Assembly: GCA_028284775.1 (NCBI GenBank) | Contig: JANQRB010000133.1 | Location: 1 to 48,359 of the forward strand | DNA length: 48,359 bases | Source of the DNA: Candidatus Kapaibacterium sp. | GTDB lineage: Bacteria; Bacteroidota; Ignavibacteria; Kapaibacteriales; UBA7675 | Reading direction: 5' to 3' | Part shown: in pieces, positions 18,569-28,507 of the stretch | How the letters are laid out: each line of letters begins with the position of its first letter | Position numbering within the stretch: the stretch's first letter is position 1 | Notes under the pieces: model-generated | Seen by the model: the letters and a program-made list of their open reading frames with translations, nothing else | What the model was told of the DNA's origin: nothing | Database searches by the model: none | Program-made: the position numbers and the translations under genes

Positions 18569-21500
18569 ATGAATACATTGATCGTCGAAGACGACCTGGC
18601 GGCACTTGAGGCGTACCGCAAGATAGCGGAGCGTTTAGGCCATTCCGTCACAACCTGCACCCATTCGACGCAAGCGAAAGAAGCCTTCAATAGTGCCGTC
18701 TATCCCTTGGTGATTCTGGATCTCTGTCTGCCGGATATGGACGGCATCGAGCTTTGTCGATGGATGCGCCGGCATCCAAACAGCCGCTATGCAGTCATAT
18801 TAATCAACACGGCTCACGATCGCAGCAACGACATTGCGACAGTGCTGGATGCCGGCGCCGACGACTATATCCTCAAACCGGCCTCGTACGATATGTATCG
18901 CCTGCGGCTCACCATTTTGTCAAGGCTGGCGCAACACCGCGAGCAGCGAGCTACTATCGAGGAACAGTTGCAGGAAAGCGAAGAACGCTATCGCGATCTC
19001 TTCGAAAATACCAGCGATCTCATTCAATTGACGTCTCCGGACGGTCGGCTGCTGTACGTCAATCAGGCCTGGCTTGAAGCGCTTGGTTACGAAAAAGCCG
19101 ACCTGCGGGACTTGTCGATCTTCGACGTTGCCCACCCCGACAGTGTAGGTCAGTTGCGGCGGATCATCGAACAGACAATAAGCGGCGGCGACATCAAGAG
19201 CACGGAAACTGTCCTGAACGCCCGTGACGGTCGCGCTATCGTTGTCGAAGGGAATATCTCCTGCTATCGGCGCGACGGTGTGCCGCTGAGAATCAGAGCC
19301 ATTCTGCGGGATGTCACGGAACGCAGACGAGCAGAGCAGGAGCTCGAGCGCGCATATGACGCCCTGGAACAGCGGGTGGAAACTCGGACGAAAGAATTGC
19401 AGGCGAGTAACGCCCGCCTGCGGGCTGAAGCTCAAGAGCGCCTCACTGTTGAAAACGCGCTGCGCGGCAGCGAACAGCGCCTGCGACAGATCATTGACCT
19501 TGTGCCGCATATGATTTTCGCTAAGAACAACGAGGGTCGGTTCCTGCTGGCCAACAAGGCCGTAGCCAATGCTTATGACCTGAGCGTCCAGGCACTCATC
19601 GAAAAACAGCACCGGGAGATTCACAGACCACTGAGTGAAGTCGAAGCGATGCTGGATAAGGATCGCCGGGTTATCGAGCTGAATCAGCCGGGACGACTGG
19701 AATCCGAACACTTTACGGACCGCAGCGGCAGTGTGCGCCTTCTGCAGACAACGCGCATTCCCTTCACGTTTTCCGGCAGCGAAGAACGCGCTGTCCTCGG
19801 CATTTCGATCGACATTACCGAGCAGATTCGGGCCCGGGAACGCGATGTCAATCGGGAACAGCGTCTGACGATCCTTACCCAACAGATACCGGCCGTAATC
19901 TGGACCTGTGACGAAGAAGGCATGTGTACTTCGTATACCGGCGCCGCCCTGAAAGAATTCGGAGTAGATGCCAATCATGATAGTTACGTTCCACTCCACC
20001 GGATTTTCGGTGACGATGACGGCGACGACAAGCTGCTGGAATTGCATCGGCGCGCCCTGCGTGGTGAAAGCGTGCACTACGAGACACAATGGCACGGTCG
20101 CAGTTTCGCTTGTTACCTGCGGCCGATGCACGATGCGGCGGGCCAAACAATTGGCAGCATCGGCATCGGGCTGGACATTACCTGGCGCAAACTCGCCGAA
20201 CAGGAAATCCAGGAGCAGCAAACGCTGCTCAGCAATGCCCAACGCGTAACGGGTCTTGCCGTCATCAGCTGGGATCTGCAACAGGATGAGTTGTATGGCT
20301 CCGGCGCACTCTATAACATACTCGGGCGCGATCAGCATACGGGGCAGCTGAGCCACGCGGGTTTTATCGAAGCAATTCATCCGGATGATCAGGCGAGAGT
20401 GCGAAGTCATTTGCATGCGGCGCAGACCGGGCAGTCTGTTCCGGCTATCACATATCGGATACTGCGGCCCGATGGCGAAGTACGGTACGTCAACGCGCGA
20501 ACGGATGTGATTTGCGGCGACGACGAACAGGTGCAACGTGTCGTCGGCGTGTTGGTCGACGAGACCGAGCACAAACGCACCGAAGAAGAACTGCAGCAAA
20601 GTGAGGCACGCTTTTCGGGCATTGTCAATTCCGTTTATGAAGCGATAATCTCGGTTGACAGCGAAGCTCGGATCGTCATCTTCAACAAAGCCGCCGAACG
20701 CATTTTCGGCTATAGCAGCAGCGAGATACTCGGACACAAGCTCGAGAAGCTCCTGCCCGATGCTATCCGGCCATTAAGCGCCGCATCGAATGATTCGCAG
20801 CCGACAGCGCCGAGCAACGGAATGATGGGAATCGTTACCGCCCGCAGAAGGGACGGCAGCAGCTTCCAGGCTGAAGCTTCCATCGCGCGCCTCAAGCTCG
20901 GTAAGTCTTCTTTCGTGACGGCCCTCTTGCGCGACATCACGCAGCGACGGGAGGCGGAAGAAGAGCTGAAGTCCATCAACCGCAAACTGGCCAACATGAA
21001 CAAGGAACTGCGCCAGTTTATCGATACCGCCAATGCGCCGATATTCGGCATCGACCGCGACGGCTGCGTCAACGAATGGAATCAGATGGCGGAAAATATC
21101 AGCGGCTACGAACGGGAAGAGGTGCTGGGACGCGACCTGGTAAGCGCCTTCATCGCCGAAGAACATCGCGGCGACGTTCGCAATGTCCTGCTTGAGGCGC
21201 TCTCGGGACGCGAGACCGTAAATTTCGAAATGCCCTTGACAAGCAAAACAGGCAATCGGGTGATCGTGCTGATGAATGCCAGCAGCCGTCGCGATGCCGA
21301 GGGCAGCATCGTGGGGGTACTCAGCGTTGGACAGGAGATAACCGAACGCATTCACGCCGAACAGCTCTTAGCCGAAGAACGTGTGCATCTGGCGCGACGC
21401 GTAGAAGAACGCACCGCCGAACTGGAGGCCGCCAACGAAGAGCTGGCACGTGCCAGTCGAATGAAAGATGAGTTTCTCGCCAGCATGAGTCATGAATTGC

Positions 21501-22639
21501 GCACGCCGCTCAATACGATTCTCGGTATGGCGGAAAGCTTTGGCGAAGAAGTCTTCGGCGAATTGACGGAGCGTCAGTCCAAGGCGATCCGCAACATCGA
21601 AGATAGCGGCATTCATCTACTGGCGCTGATTAACGATATCCTTGACCTGTCTAAGATTGGCGCCGGTAAGCTGGAGCTGGAATTTGTACCTGTTAACGTA
21701 CACTCCGTATGTGAAAGCAGTCTTTTGTTTGTAAAACAACTGGCACTCAAGAAAAATATCAGTGTTAATGCGGATTACGATCAACAGCAGAAAATCATGC
21801 TGGCCGATGAGCTGCGTATCAAGCAAATACTCGTCAATCTGCTTGCCAACGCCGTCAAGTTCACATCCGAGGGCGGCAGTATCGGTTTGCGGGCGGAGCA
21901 GGCCGGCGGCGGTTCGCTAATCTCCTTCACTGTATGGGATACCGGCATCGGTATCGAGCCGGAAAAGAAAGAAATGCTCTTTCAGCCCTTTGTGCAACTG
22001 GACCGTAAACTGGAACGCAAATACTCCGGCACCGGATTGGGGCTCTCGCTCGTGTATCGCCTGACGAAGCTGCACGGTGGTGAAGTTAACGTCGAGAGCG
22101 AACCGGGCAAAGGCAGTCGATTTACGGTTACCTTACCGCTGGGCGGTAAAATCCTGACCGATGCCAGCGGGAGCGCACTCCCCTCTCAGACGCCGTCCGT
22201 CATCTTCGGCGACACTATTACACCGTCCCCCCCTTCCACGCCGGTCGCTGAGGAGCCAGCGCCCGAAAGCGAGCTTATGCCGCTTATTCTGATCGCCGAA
22301 GATAACGAAATCAATGTCCAGACCTTTTCGGCTTATCTGGGCTCGCGGCACTATCGCCTTTGTTATGCACGCAATGGAAGGGAGGCAATCGACCAGGCGC
22401 GCGCGGAACGTCCCGACCTGATCCTGATGGACATTCAGATGCCGATTATGGACGGGCTGGAAGCGATCCGACGAATTCGCAAGGATGCGGAGCTTCGTTC
22501 CATTCCAATATTCGCCTTAACGGCCTTCGCGATGAGCGGCGATAAGGACCGCTGTCTGAAGGCCGGTGCCGACCGCTATATCAGTAAACCCGTGCGCCTG
22601 AAAGAATTGGTGCAATCGATTGAAGAGACCCTGGCCTGA
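18569..22639 (+). CDS. Hybrid sensor kinase with receiver, six PAS domains, kinase and C-terminal receiver
   Basis: About 1356 residues. An N-terminal receiver (Asp51 in 'LVILDLCLPDMDG') is followed by about six PAS/PAC modules: near residues 140-260, 320-430, 435-550, 560-670, 690-810 and 825-940. Coiled-coil linkers lie between the first and second modules and before the kinase. Then come HisKA ('FLASMSHELRTPLNTILG'), HATPase ('NLLANAVKFTSEGG', 'WDTGIGIEP', 'GTGLGLSLVYRL') and a second receiver ('LILMDIQMPIMDG'). No membrane helix is seen, so it senses inside the cell. An ATG 30 nt upstream (18539) is an alternative start. It carries receivers on both ends, so it can take and give phosphate within the cluster. 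Confidence 0.9.
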   Translation: MNTLIVEDDLAALEAYRKIAERLGHSVTTCTHSTQAKEAFNSAVYPLVILDLCLPDMDGIELCRWMRRHPNSRYAVILINTAHDRSNDIATVLDAGADDYILKPASYDMYRLRLTILSRLAQHREQRATIEEQLQESEERYRDLFENTSDLIQLTSPDGRLLYVNQAWLEALGYEKADLRDLSIFDVAHPDSVGQLRRIIEQTISGGDIKSTETVLNARDGRAIVVEGNISCYRRDGVPLRIRAILRDVTERRRAEQELERAYDALEQRVETRTKELQASNARLRAEAQERLTVENALRGSEQRLRQIIDLVPHMIFAKNNEGRFLLANKAVANAYDLSVQALIEKQHREIHRPLSEVEAMLDKDRRVIELNQPGRLESEHFTDRSGSVRLLQTTRIPFTFSGSEERAVLGISIDITEQIRARERDVNREQRLTILTQQIPAVIWTCDEEGMCTSYTGAALKEFGVDANHDSYVPLHRIFGDDDGDDKLLELHRRALRGESVHYETQWHGRSFACYLRPMHDAAGQTIGSIGIGLDITWRKLAEQEIQEQQTLLSNAQRVTGLAVISWDLQQDELYGSGALYNILGRDQHTGQLSHAGFIEAIHPDDQARVRSHLHAAQTGQSVPAITYRILRPDGEVRYVNARTDVICGDDEQVQRVVGVLVDETEHKRTEEELQQSEARFSGIVNSVYEAIISVDSEARIVIFNKAAERIFGYSSSEILGHKLEKLLPDAIRPLSAASNDSQPTAPSNGMMGIVTARRRDGSSFQAEASIARLKLGKSSFVTALLRDITQRREAEEELKSINRKLANMNKELRQFIDTANAPIFGIDRDGCVNEWNQMAENISGYEREEVLGRDLVSAFIAEEHRGDVRNVLLEALSGRETVNFEMPLTSKTGNRVIVLMNASSRRDAEGSIVGVLSVGQEITERIHAEQLLAEERVHLARRVEERTAELEAANEELARASRMKDEFLASMSHELRTPLNTILGMAESFGEEVFGELTERQSKAIRNIEDSGIHLLALINDILDLSKIGAGKLELEFVPVNVHSVCESSLLFVKQLALKKNISVNADYDQQQKIMLADELRIKQILVNLLANAVKFTSEGGSIGLRAEQAGGGSLISFTVWDTGIGIEPEKKEMLFQPFVQLDRKLERKYSGTGLGLSLVYRLTKLHGGEVNVESEPGKGSRFTVTLPLGGKILTDASGSALPSQTPSVIFGDTITPSPPSTPVAEEPAPESELMPLILIAEDNEINVQTFSAYLGSRHYRLCYARNGREAIDQARAERPDLILMDIQMPIMDGLEAIRRIRKDAELRSIPIFALTAFAMSGDKDRCLKAGADRYISKPVRLKELVQSIEETLA

Positions 22640-22680
22640 GGCAGCTTAATCCGGTAATGCAATCATTTGGAGGCTATTCC

Positions 22681-23772
22681 ATGGATGAAAAAGGCACACT
22701 ACTCATAGTCGACGACGAACCCCTCGCCCGCGAGACCGCACAGAGTCTGCTATGGAAAGAAGGCTACGAGTTGCAGTTTGCCGCTAATGGGTTAGAAGCC
22801 ATTCGCGCGGTTCGCGACCATGAAGTCGATGTGATTCTGTCGGATGTCATGATGCCGGATATGAATGGATTTGAACTCTGTGAGCATCTGAAGGATCACT
22901 CGCGCTATAAACACATTCCGATCATTTTGATCACGGCGCTCGACAGCCGCGAAAACCTCCTGCACGGCTTCACAGCCGGCGCGGACGATTTTGTGTCTAA
23001 ACCCGTTCGCGGCACCGAGCTGCGAGCGCGCGTCCGATCGATGATGCGAATTAAACATCAGTATGACGAGCTGCAAAACGCACTGCGCCTGCGGGAAGAT
23101 CTGAGCGAAATGATTGTCCATGACCTGAAAAATCCATTAGCCGGCATTCTCTTCAGCGCCGGTGTTTTAAATCGCGCCGATGATGTCAATGAACGCGCTC
23201 AATCCCATGTCGGCAAGATTCAAAAACAGGCCAACCGTCTGAATGCCATGATCGATGAATTGCTGATGACGGCAAAGATGCGTTCGGGCAAACTGCTGCT
23301 GGGTCTCAGTGATTTCGAAGCATGTGCTTTTGTGAAGGAAGTTGCCGCAAACCAGGCAATTATTGCCGAAACACGTGATGTTCGGATCGACGTCGACGTC
23401 CCGGCGGATCGGAAGCTGCCGCTTCAGGCCGATCGCAACTTATTGAGCCGAACAATTGAGAATCTGATTGCCAACGCCATCAAATACTCTGATCGCAACA
23501 GCCGCGTCATTCTTCGGGTGCTGCAAACGGAGGTATGCGAGTCACTACCAGCCGGCATCGCCTTCGAGGTAGTTGATGAAGGTATTGGCATTCCGGCTGA
23601 ACACCATCGGCGCATTTTTGAAAAATTCGAGGTTGGACCTGACAATGGCAATGATACGCCAAACTTCGGCATTGGTTTGGCCTTCTGTAAATTGGTCGTC
23701 GATGCGCACGGGGGCTTGATTGAAGTGCGAAACAATGAAGGCCCAGGCACGACCTTCAGCATTCGTTTTTAG
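22681..23772 (+). CDS. Response receiver-histidine kinase
   Basis: The 363-residue product has a receiver (Asp55 in 'VILSDVMMPDMNG', 'DDFVSKPVRG'), HisKA (His147 in 'MIVHDLKNPLAG') and HATPase ('NLIANAIKYSDR', 'VVDEGIGIP'). The HDLKNP H-box differs from the HELRTP type of its two upstream neighbours. I chose 22681 over 22657 because GGAGG at 22669-22673 sits 7 nt before this ATG. Soluble; no DNA-binding part. Confidence 0.9.
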   Translation: MDEKGTLLIVDDEPLARETAQSLLWKEGYELQFAANGLEAIRAVRDHEVDVILSDVMMPDMNGFELCEHLKDHSRYKHIPIILITALDSRENLLHGFTAGADDFVSKPVRGTELRARVRSMMRIKHQYDELQNALRLREDLSEMIVHDLKNPLAGILFSAGVLNRADDVNERAQSHVGKIQKQANRLNAMIDELLMTAKMRSGKLLLGLSDFEACAFVKEVAANQAIIAETRDVRIDVDVPADRKLPLQADRNLLSRTIENLIANAIKYSDRNSRVILRVLQTEVCESLPAGIAFEVVDEGIGIPAEHHRRIFEKFEVGPDNGNDTPNFGIGLAFCKLVVDAHGGLIEVRNNEGPGTTFSIRF

Positions 23773-23840
23773 AAAAGGCAGGAGCGGCCATGCCTCCATG
23801 CCGGCAATCCGGGCGCGGCCGCAGTTAACTCATTTCCCTT

Positions 23841-25112
23841 ATGCAGCTTAAACAAAAACTATCGGCGCTTGTCATCGATGACGAACAGTCAGTCAGGCGC
23901 TATATGCAACGCTTGTTGCGCCGCAAGTACAACATGACGGTCAGGGAAGCCGGCGATGGCCTGGAAGGTCTGCAAATCATTGAACGTGAACTGCCTGACA
24001 TTGTTTTCCTCGATATCGCTATGCCCTTGCTGAGCGGACTGGACACTCTCAAAGCTATTCGATCAAGCAAGAATCTAGCCGCGCTGCCGGTAATTATGCT
24101 AACGGCGGTCAAGGATCGCGGTATTTTCAAGGAACTTATTCAGCTCGGTATTTCCGACTATATACTTAAACCAATTGACAAAGAGTCGTTTTGTGATCGT
24201 TTTCAACGCATATACGATGAATTACGTCTGTCGCTCGAGCCAAACACTCCGACGGGATTCAGGCAGAGTTCGGCCGGCACGAATGAAGTGCTGCTTGTTG
24301 AAGCGGATAGTGATTTCGCCAGGTTTTTCTCGAAGGTCCAGGACGGACACTTTAAGGTACTGGAAGCTAGCAGCGGCGCCGAAGGATTCGCCTTATTTGT
24401 TAAGCATCAACCTCCAATCGTTGTAATCGGCTGCAATCTGCCTTTGTTAAACGAAAGAATGCTCGCGAAGAAAATTCGCTCGCTGGCTCGAGAAGTTACG
24501 CGTATCTATCTGTTGCGGGAGAGTCGTGATGAAGCCATCGAGGACTCAATGTTTGACGCGACGATCGAAAAATCGATGGAACCCGATATTTTCCAAAAAA
24601 ACTTCACCGACGCCGTACGCGAATCGCCCGGCGCCCCGGACGGGTATCGCGACATCATCAGTAAACATCTGCCGGGAGAAATCGCCAAGGCTGTCAATCA
24701 AACCTTCGGAATTATGGCTTCGCTCGATACTCAGATCCTGGGCGGCGATCAGTCCAGGCGGATTAAAGCGGACGTTGCCGTCGGAATGTACCTGGCCAGC
24801 ACTGCGGATAGATTCAGGCTCCGACTCAAGATCGTCTGTTCGGAAGCCGATGCCGGAAGCCTTATTCGCACGGTCCTTGGCTTCGCACCCGCTTCGAGGC
24901 TGGAACACATAGAAATGCTGGGTGAAATCATTCACACCCTTGCCGGCCGCCTGCGATCTGCTTTCGAGCTGTTCGGCATCCGGCTCGATAAAGACACCGC
25001 CGCCGGTGACAGCGCTCTCGATGCCACGCAGCTCGAGCCCGGACCGGCCCTGGCTTTCAGCACCTCTGCCGGCCAACGCTTTCTCATCCAGATTGAAAGC
25101 GGCCCCCATTGA
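23841..25112 (+). CDS. Double-receiver protein with CheX-like C-terminal domain
   Basis: 423 residues. The first receiver (residues 7-125) has Asp58 in 'IVFLDIAMPLLSG' and 'DYILKPID'. The second (about 148-262) lacks the phospho-acceptor: the matching place reads 'VVIGCNLPLL', so it is probably a pseudo-receiver. Residues 280-415 resemble CheX ('AVNQTFGIMASLDTQIL', then 'EMLGEIIHTLAGRL'). CheX/CheC phosphatases normally show E-x-x-N there; here the Asn place is His. It may therefore bind, and perhaps dephosphorylate, a receiver of the neighbouring kinases. The CheX call is by eye. Confidence 0.7.
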   Translation: MQLKQKLSALVIDDEQSVRRYMQRLLRRKYNMTVREAGDGLEGLQIIERELPDIVFLDIAMPLLSGLDTLKAIRSSKNLAALPVIMLTAVKDRGIFKELIQLGISDYILKPIDKESFCDRFQRIYDELRLSLEPNTPTGFRQSSAGTNEVLLVEADSDFARFFSKVQDGHFKVLEASSGAEGFALFVKHQPPIVVIGCNLPLLNERMLAKKIRSLAREVTRIYLLRESRDEAIEDSMFDATIEKSMEPDIFQKNFTDAVRESPGAPDGYRDIISKHLPGEIAKAVNQTFGIMASLDTQILGGDQSRRIKADVAVGMYLASTADRFRLRLKIVCSEADAGSLIRTVLGFAPASRLEHIEMLGEIIHTLAGRLRSAFELFGIRLDKDTAAGDSALDATQLEPGPALAFSTSAGQRFLIQIESGPH

Positions 25113-25341
25113 TTCGCAGCGAGAACTTGTTCCCGAGACGCATATGCCCGGCGGCAGACAATCAATCCCCTTCCAACGTCGAAGTGAAGAAAAGCAATAG
25201 GTGAAGCGAGCTCTACTTTCGTGGCGCAACGAGTCTACGTGTCGAGCAATTTGGATTCGTCAAATTGATTAACGTAAGAACGAATTACCAGTCAAAACTG
25301 ATTAACAGTAAGAACCTGTCCGATTCGAGAGCTTTAATCGG

Positions 25342-26160
25342 TTATTCCTTGAGAGCGCCGGCGGTGAGGCCTTCAATGATACGGCGTTGAAAAAGAACAA
25401 AAAGCAAGAGAATCGGCAGCGCCGATATTCCGGCGCCGGCCATAAGATGCCCCCAGTCGATCGATTGTTTGCCGAGGTAAAAGGCCAGTCCCACCGGCAG
25501 CGTGCGGTGAGCTTCGTCGTTCGTAAACAGGAAGGGAAAAAGAAAGGAATTCCAGTTATTCAGGAAGACGTAGATGCCGAGAACCGTCAGGATGGGTTTA
25601 CACAGAGGCAACACGATTCGAAAGAGGATATACCACTCCCCCGCTCCGTCGATACGCGCGGCGTCTTCGATGTCTCGCGGCAGACTCATGATGTATTGCC
25701 GGACGAGAAAGACGCCAAAGGGGGTAATCAGCCAGGGCACAATCAGGGCGTAGTACGTATTGATCCAGCCGAATTCGACCATCATACGATACAATGGAAT
25801 CATTATCACATGCGGTGGAATGATTAACACGCCAAGAATGCTGCCGAATAACAGGGCTTTGCCGCGGAATTCCTTGCGCGCAAAAGCGTAGCCCACCATT
25901 AAACACAAGATGATGTTCCCCGCCGTTACGGTCAGCGCTACCAGGGACGAATTTAAAGCATACATGTCGAAGGCGTCGGACTGGAGCGCGTCGATGTAAT
26001 TCCCGAAGGTGAAGGGCGCGAGCAACAAATCAAGAAAGCTGCCATAACTCTGCGGACGTTCTTTGAGCGAAAGAACAAGCATCCAGGCAACCGGAAATAT
26101 CATTCCCGCCGCGATAAAGGCCAGAAGGAGATATAGCAGGAATCGTGGAGCTTTGCGCAT
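25342..26160 (-). CDS. Carbohydrate ABC transporter permease (MalG/UgpE type)
   Basis: The 272-residue product has six membrane helices and the EAA loop 'DAARIDGAGEWYILFRIVLP' that docks the ATPase. The type serves uptake of sugars with a binding protein, a MalF-type partner and an ATPase. None of these is in the window, so it is an orphan here. Its ATG overlaps the TGA of nadD by one base (TGATG), so the two are very likely translated together. Confidence 0.88.
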   Translation of the reverse strand: MRKAPRFLLYLLLAFIAAGMIFPVAWMLVLSLKERPQSYGSFLDLLLAPFTFGNYIDALQSDAFDMYALNSSLVALTVTAGNIILCLMVGYAFARKEFRGKALLFGSILGVLIIPPHVIMIPLYRMMVEFGWINTYYALIVPWLITPFGVFLVRQYIMSLPRDIEDAARIDGAGEWYILFRIVLPLCKPILTVLGIYVFLNNWNSFLFPFLFTNDEAHRTLPVGLAFYLGKQSIDWGHLMAGAGISALPILLLFVLFQRRIIEGLTAGALKE

Positions 26161-26867
26161 CAGGATCTGTAGAGATTATGAATCCGGATGTATTCTTCAA
26201 CTGCCGGGGGGAGCAGATAGCGTACCGAACGACCTTCGCGCAGCCGATGCCGAATATCCGTTGAGGAAATTTCGAGCCGAGGCACCCGAATCCGCTCAGG
26301 CTGGCGCTCTTGAACCGAAAGTGACGTCAAAAGCTGTGTCCATCGCGCGGGCGCAACGGTGCCCGGACGGTCGGCAATGCAAAGCTGCGCCAGCGCGGCA
26401 ATACTTTGCCACTCCTTCCAGCGGTTAAACGACAAGGCCTGATCACCGCCAATCAAAAAAAACAAATCGGCCTGCGGATACTTCACGACATATTGTTTGA
26501 TCGTGGTGATGGTAAACGAAACACCCTCGCGCTCGACTTCCCAAGAATCGACAGCAAAGAGCGGATTGTCCTTCGTTGCCAGTTGCAGCATGGCCACTCG
26601 CGCCATTCCCTCGGTCGCGGCCGACTGATCACTCGCTTTGAAAGGCGATACTGCTGCTGGAATGAAAAACACCCGGTCAAGCCGCATGGCTTCGGCAAAA
26701 CGATCGCCGACAATCAAATGGGCGTGGTGCACCGGATTGAAGCTTCCGCCAAAAATTCCTATCCGTTGTAAACTCTCGATCTCAACCTCCCCGACCTGCG
26801 TGAATCGCAACACCCAACTTTGGAGTGCTTTTTCAATCCCTCCGATTTCAGCGCGATGCCATTTCAA
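26160..26867 (-). CDS. nadD: Nicotinate-nucleotide adenylyltransferase NadD
   Basis: The 235-residue product makes deamido-NAD from nicotinate mononucleotide and ATP. It shows 'IGIFGGSFNPVHHAHL' with the nucleotidyl-transfer HxxH motif and the C-terminal 'ISSTDIRHRLREG' motif. About 35 residues precede the usual start of the fold. GGGAG lies 8 nt before the ATG at 26867, so I keep this start, though an internal GTG is possible. Coupled to the downstream sugar permease. Confidence 0.92.
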   Translation of the reverse strand: MKWHRAEIGGIEKALQSWVLRFTQVGEVEIESLQRIGIFGGSFNPVHHAHLIVGDRFAEAMRLDRVFFIPAAVSPFKASDQSAATEGMARVAMLQLATKDNPLFAVDSWEVEREGVSFTITTIKQYVVKYPQADLFFLIGGDQALSFNRWKEWQSIAALAQLCIADRPGTVAPARWTQLLTSLSVQERQPERIRVPRLEISSTDIRHRLREGRSVRYLLPPAVEEYIRIHNLYRS

Positions 26868-26934
26868 CGACTCCCGGACGTATGAATAGTTGCTGCGGTG
26901 AAAATTCTCGAATCAGGCAAGCAGCCAGGCCTAC

Positions 26935-26959
26935 AAAAAAGCCGCGTAACGACACGGCT
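26935..26959 (-). terminator. Intrinsic terminator of nuoF
   Basis: On the minus strand AGCCGTG, a six-base loop, CGCGGCT (one G-T pair), then six T. It lies 30 nt after the nuoF stop codon. Confidence 0.75.
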
Positions 26960-26989
26960 CGGAAACTGAAGATATAGGACGTGCAGCTG

Positions 26990-28324
26990 TTAAGCCGGTT
27001 CCTGCACGAGTTGTTCGGCGCGTTTACGCATTCCATGTACAACATTCAGCGGAACAAAGGAGCGATCCTTACGGACCCGCGCTTCGAAGTCTTCGCGAAA
27101 CTTGGTTACGAAACCGCGCACCGGCCAGGCTATCGCCTCGCCCAGGGCGCAGATGGTATTGCCGTCGATGTTGTTACAAACGTTTACGAGCAGATCCAGA
27201 TCACGAGACGTGGCATCGCCGGCGACAACGCGTTTCAAGACTTTTTCCACCCAGCCAGCGCCTTCACGACAGGGTGTGCATTGTCCACAGGATTCATGAT
27301 GATAAAAGTGGGCGATTCGTAAAGTGACGGCCGGGATGTCGGTATCTTCATCCATCACCATCACGCCGGCCGTTCCGATATAGGTACCGATCTTTGCAAG
27401 CGAATCGTTATCCATCAATACGCCGTCGATTTCATCGCCGCGCAGAGGCGGCATTGAGCTGCCGCCGGGAATGACGGCTTTCACCTCTTTATTGCCAGGC
27501 ACGCCGCCGCAAACATCGTAGATGAGCTCTTTTAAGGGAATACCCGTGGCCAGCTCATAGATTCCGGGTTTGTTCACGTGACCGCTGACGCCGAAGAGCA
27601 GCGTGCCGGGGTGCCCTGGAGCGCCGATCTTGCTGTAGGCTTCGCCGCCCATACTGATGATTGGCGGCACCGCTGCCAGTGTTTCCACGTTGTTGACAGT
27701 CGTTGGCATACCCCAGGCGCCCACCTGGGCCGGGAAGGGCGGTTTAACGCGCGGATAACCACGATCGCCTTCCAACGAATTCAACAGCGAAGTTTCTTCG
27801 CCGCAGATATAGGCGCCCGCACCCTTATGCACGACAACTTCGATACTGTAGTCCGTGTTGAAAGTCTGCTTCATTTTCTCGCCGAGCATGCCGCGTGCAT
27901 AGGCCTGATCGACAGCATCCTGAACCATCCTGACCCATTTGTGATACTCGCCGCGAATGTAGATATACGATGCGACACAGCCCATCGCATAGCCGGCAAT
28001 CATTATACCTTCGATCATCTGGTGTGGATTGTCTTCAAAGATCTGCCGATCCTTAAAAGAACCGGGCTCTGATTCATCGCCGTTAACCGCAAGGTACTTG
28101 GGCTTGTCATTGCCCTTGGGCATAAAGCTCCATTTCAGACCGGTCGGGAAACAGGCGCCGCCCCGCCCGCGCAGGTTCGATGCCTTGACGATGCCGATTA
28201 CTTCATCCTGCGTCATCTTCAGAACTTTGCGAAAGGCTTCGTAGCCGCCATTCTGAATGTAAACATCGATATCGCGCAAGTTGGGAATCTCGGGTAATAC
28301 AATCCTGGGATGGTCTGCCGGCAT
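26990..28324 (-). CDS. nuoF: NADH-quinone oxidoreductase subunit F
   Basis: The 444-residue flavoprotein of complex I accepts electrons from NADH onto FMN. It has the NADH-binding 'RGRGGACFPTGLKWSF', the FMN-binding 'GAGAYICGEETSLLNSLEG' and the N3 4Fe-4S ligands Cys346, Cys349, Cys352 and Cys392 ('SCGQCTPCREG'). AAAGGTG lies just upstream of the ATG. No nuoE or nuoG lies next to it, and it ends in its own terminator, so it looks monocistronic here. Subunits elsewhere in the genome are assumed. Confidence 0.95.
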   Translation of the reverse strand: MPADHPRIVLPEIPNLRDIDVYIQNGGYEAFRKVLKMTQDEVIGIVKASNLRGRGGACFPTGLKWSFMPKGNDKPKYLAVNGDESEPGSFKDRQIFEDNPHQMIEGIMIAGYAMGCVASYIYIRGEYHKWVRMVQDAVDQAYARGMLGEKMKQTFNTDYSIEVVVHKGAGAYICGEETSLLNSLEGDRGYPRVKPPFPAQVGAWGMPTTVNNVETLAAVPPIISMGGEAYSKIGAPGHPGTLLFGVSGHVNKPGIYELATGIPLKELIYDVCGGVPGNKEVKAVIPGGSSMPPLRGDEIDGVLMDNDSLAKIGTYIGTAGVMVMDEDTDIPAVTLRIAHFYHHESCGQCTPCREGAGWVEKVLKRVVAGDATSRDLDLLVNVCNNIDGNTICALGEAIAWPVRGFVTKFREDFEARVRKDRSFVPLNVVHGMRKRAEQLVQEPA

Positions 28325-28507
28325 AGGGGATTCACCTTTCTTAACGACTCACAATCATTGTACGCAGGGCTGGTGACCAGTCCCTCGGCAAACGTCACCA
28401 TCGCTGCGCAAAATATTCCTGCCTCTTTAAACGCCAAGGGGATAATTTGAAGCAGGACGGGCGTTTTCAACAGCTCGCAAGATACATTTTTTTCATCATT
28501 CAACAAT

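Noticed and set aside
18920..20737. 605-codon minus-strand frame opposite the hybrid kinase
   Set aside because: The plus strand encodes recognisable PAS domains throughout; the antisense product matches nothing and has no promoter.
25240..25320. Short repeated words around TGATTAAC and GTAAGAAC after the CheX-like gene
   Set aside because: Two imperfect copies of about 20 bases without a visible structure or gene context; too weak to call.
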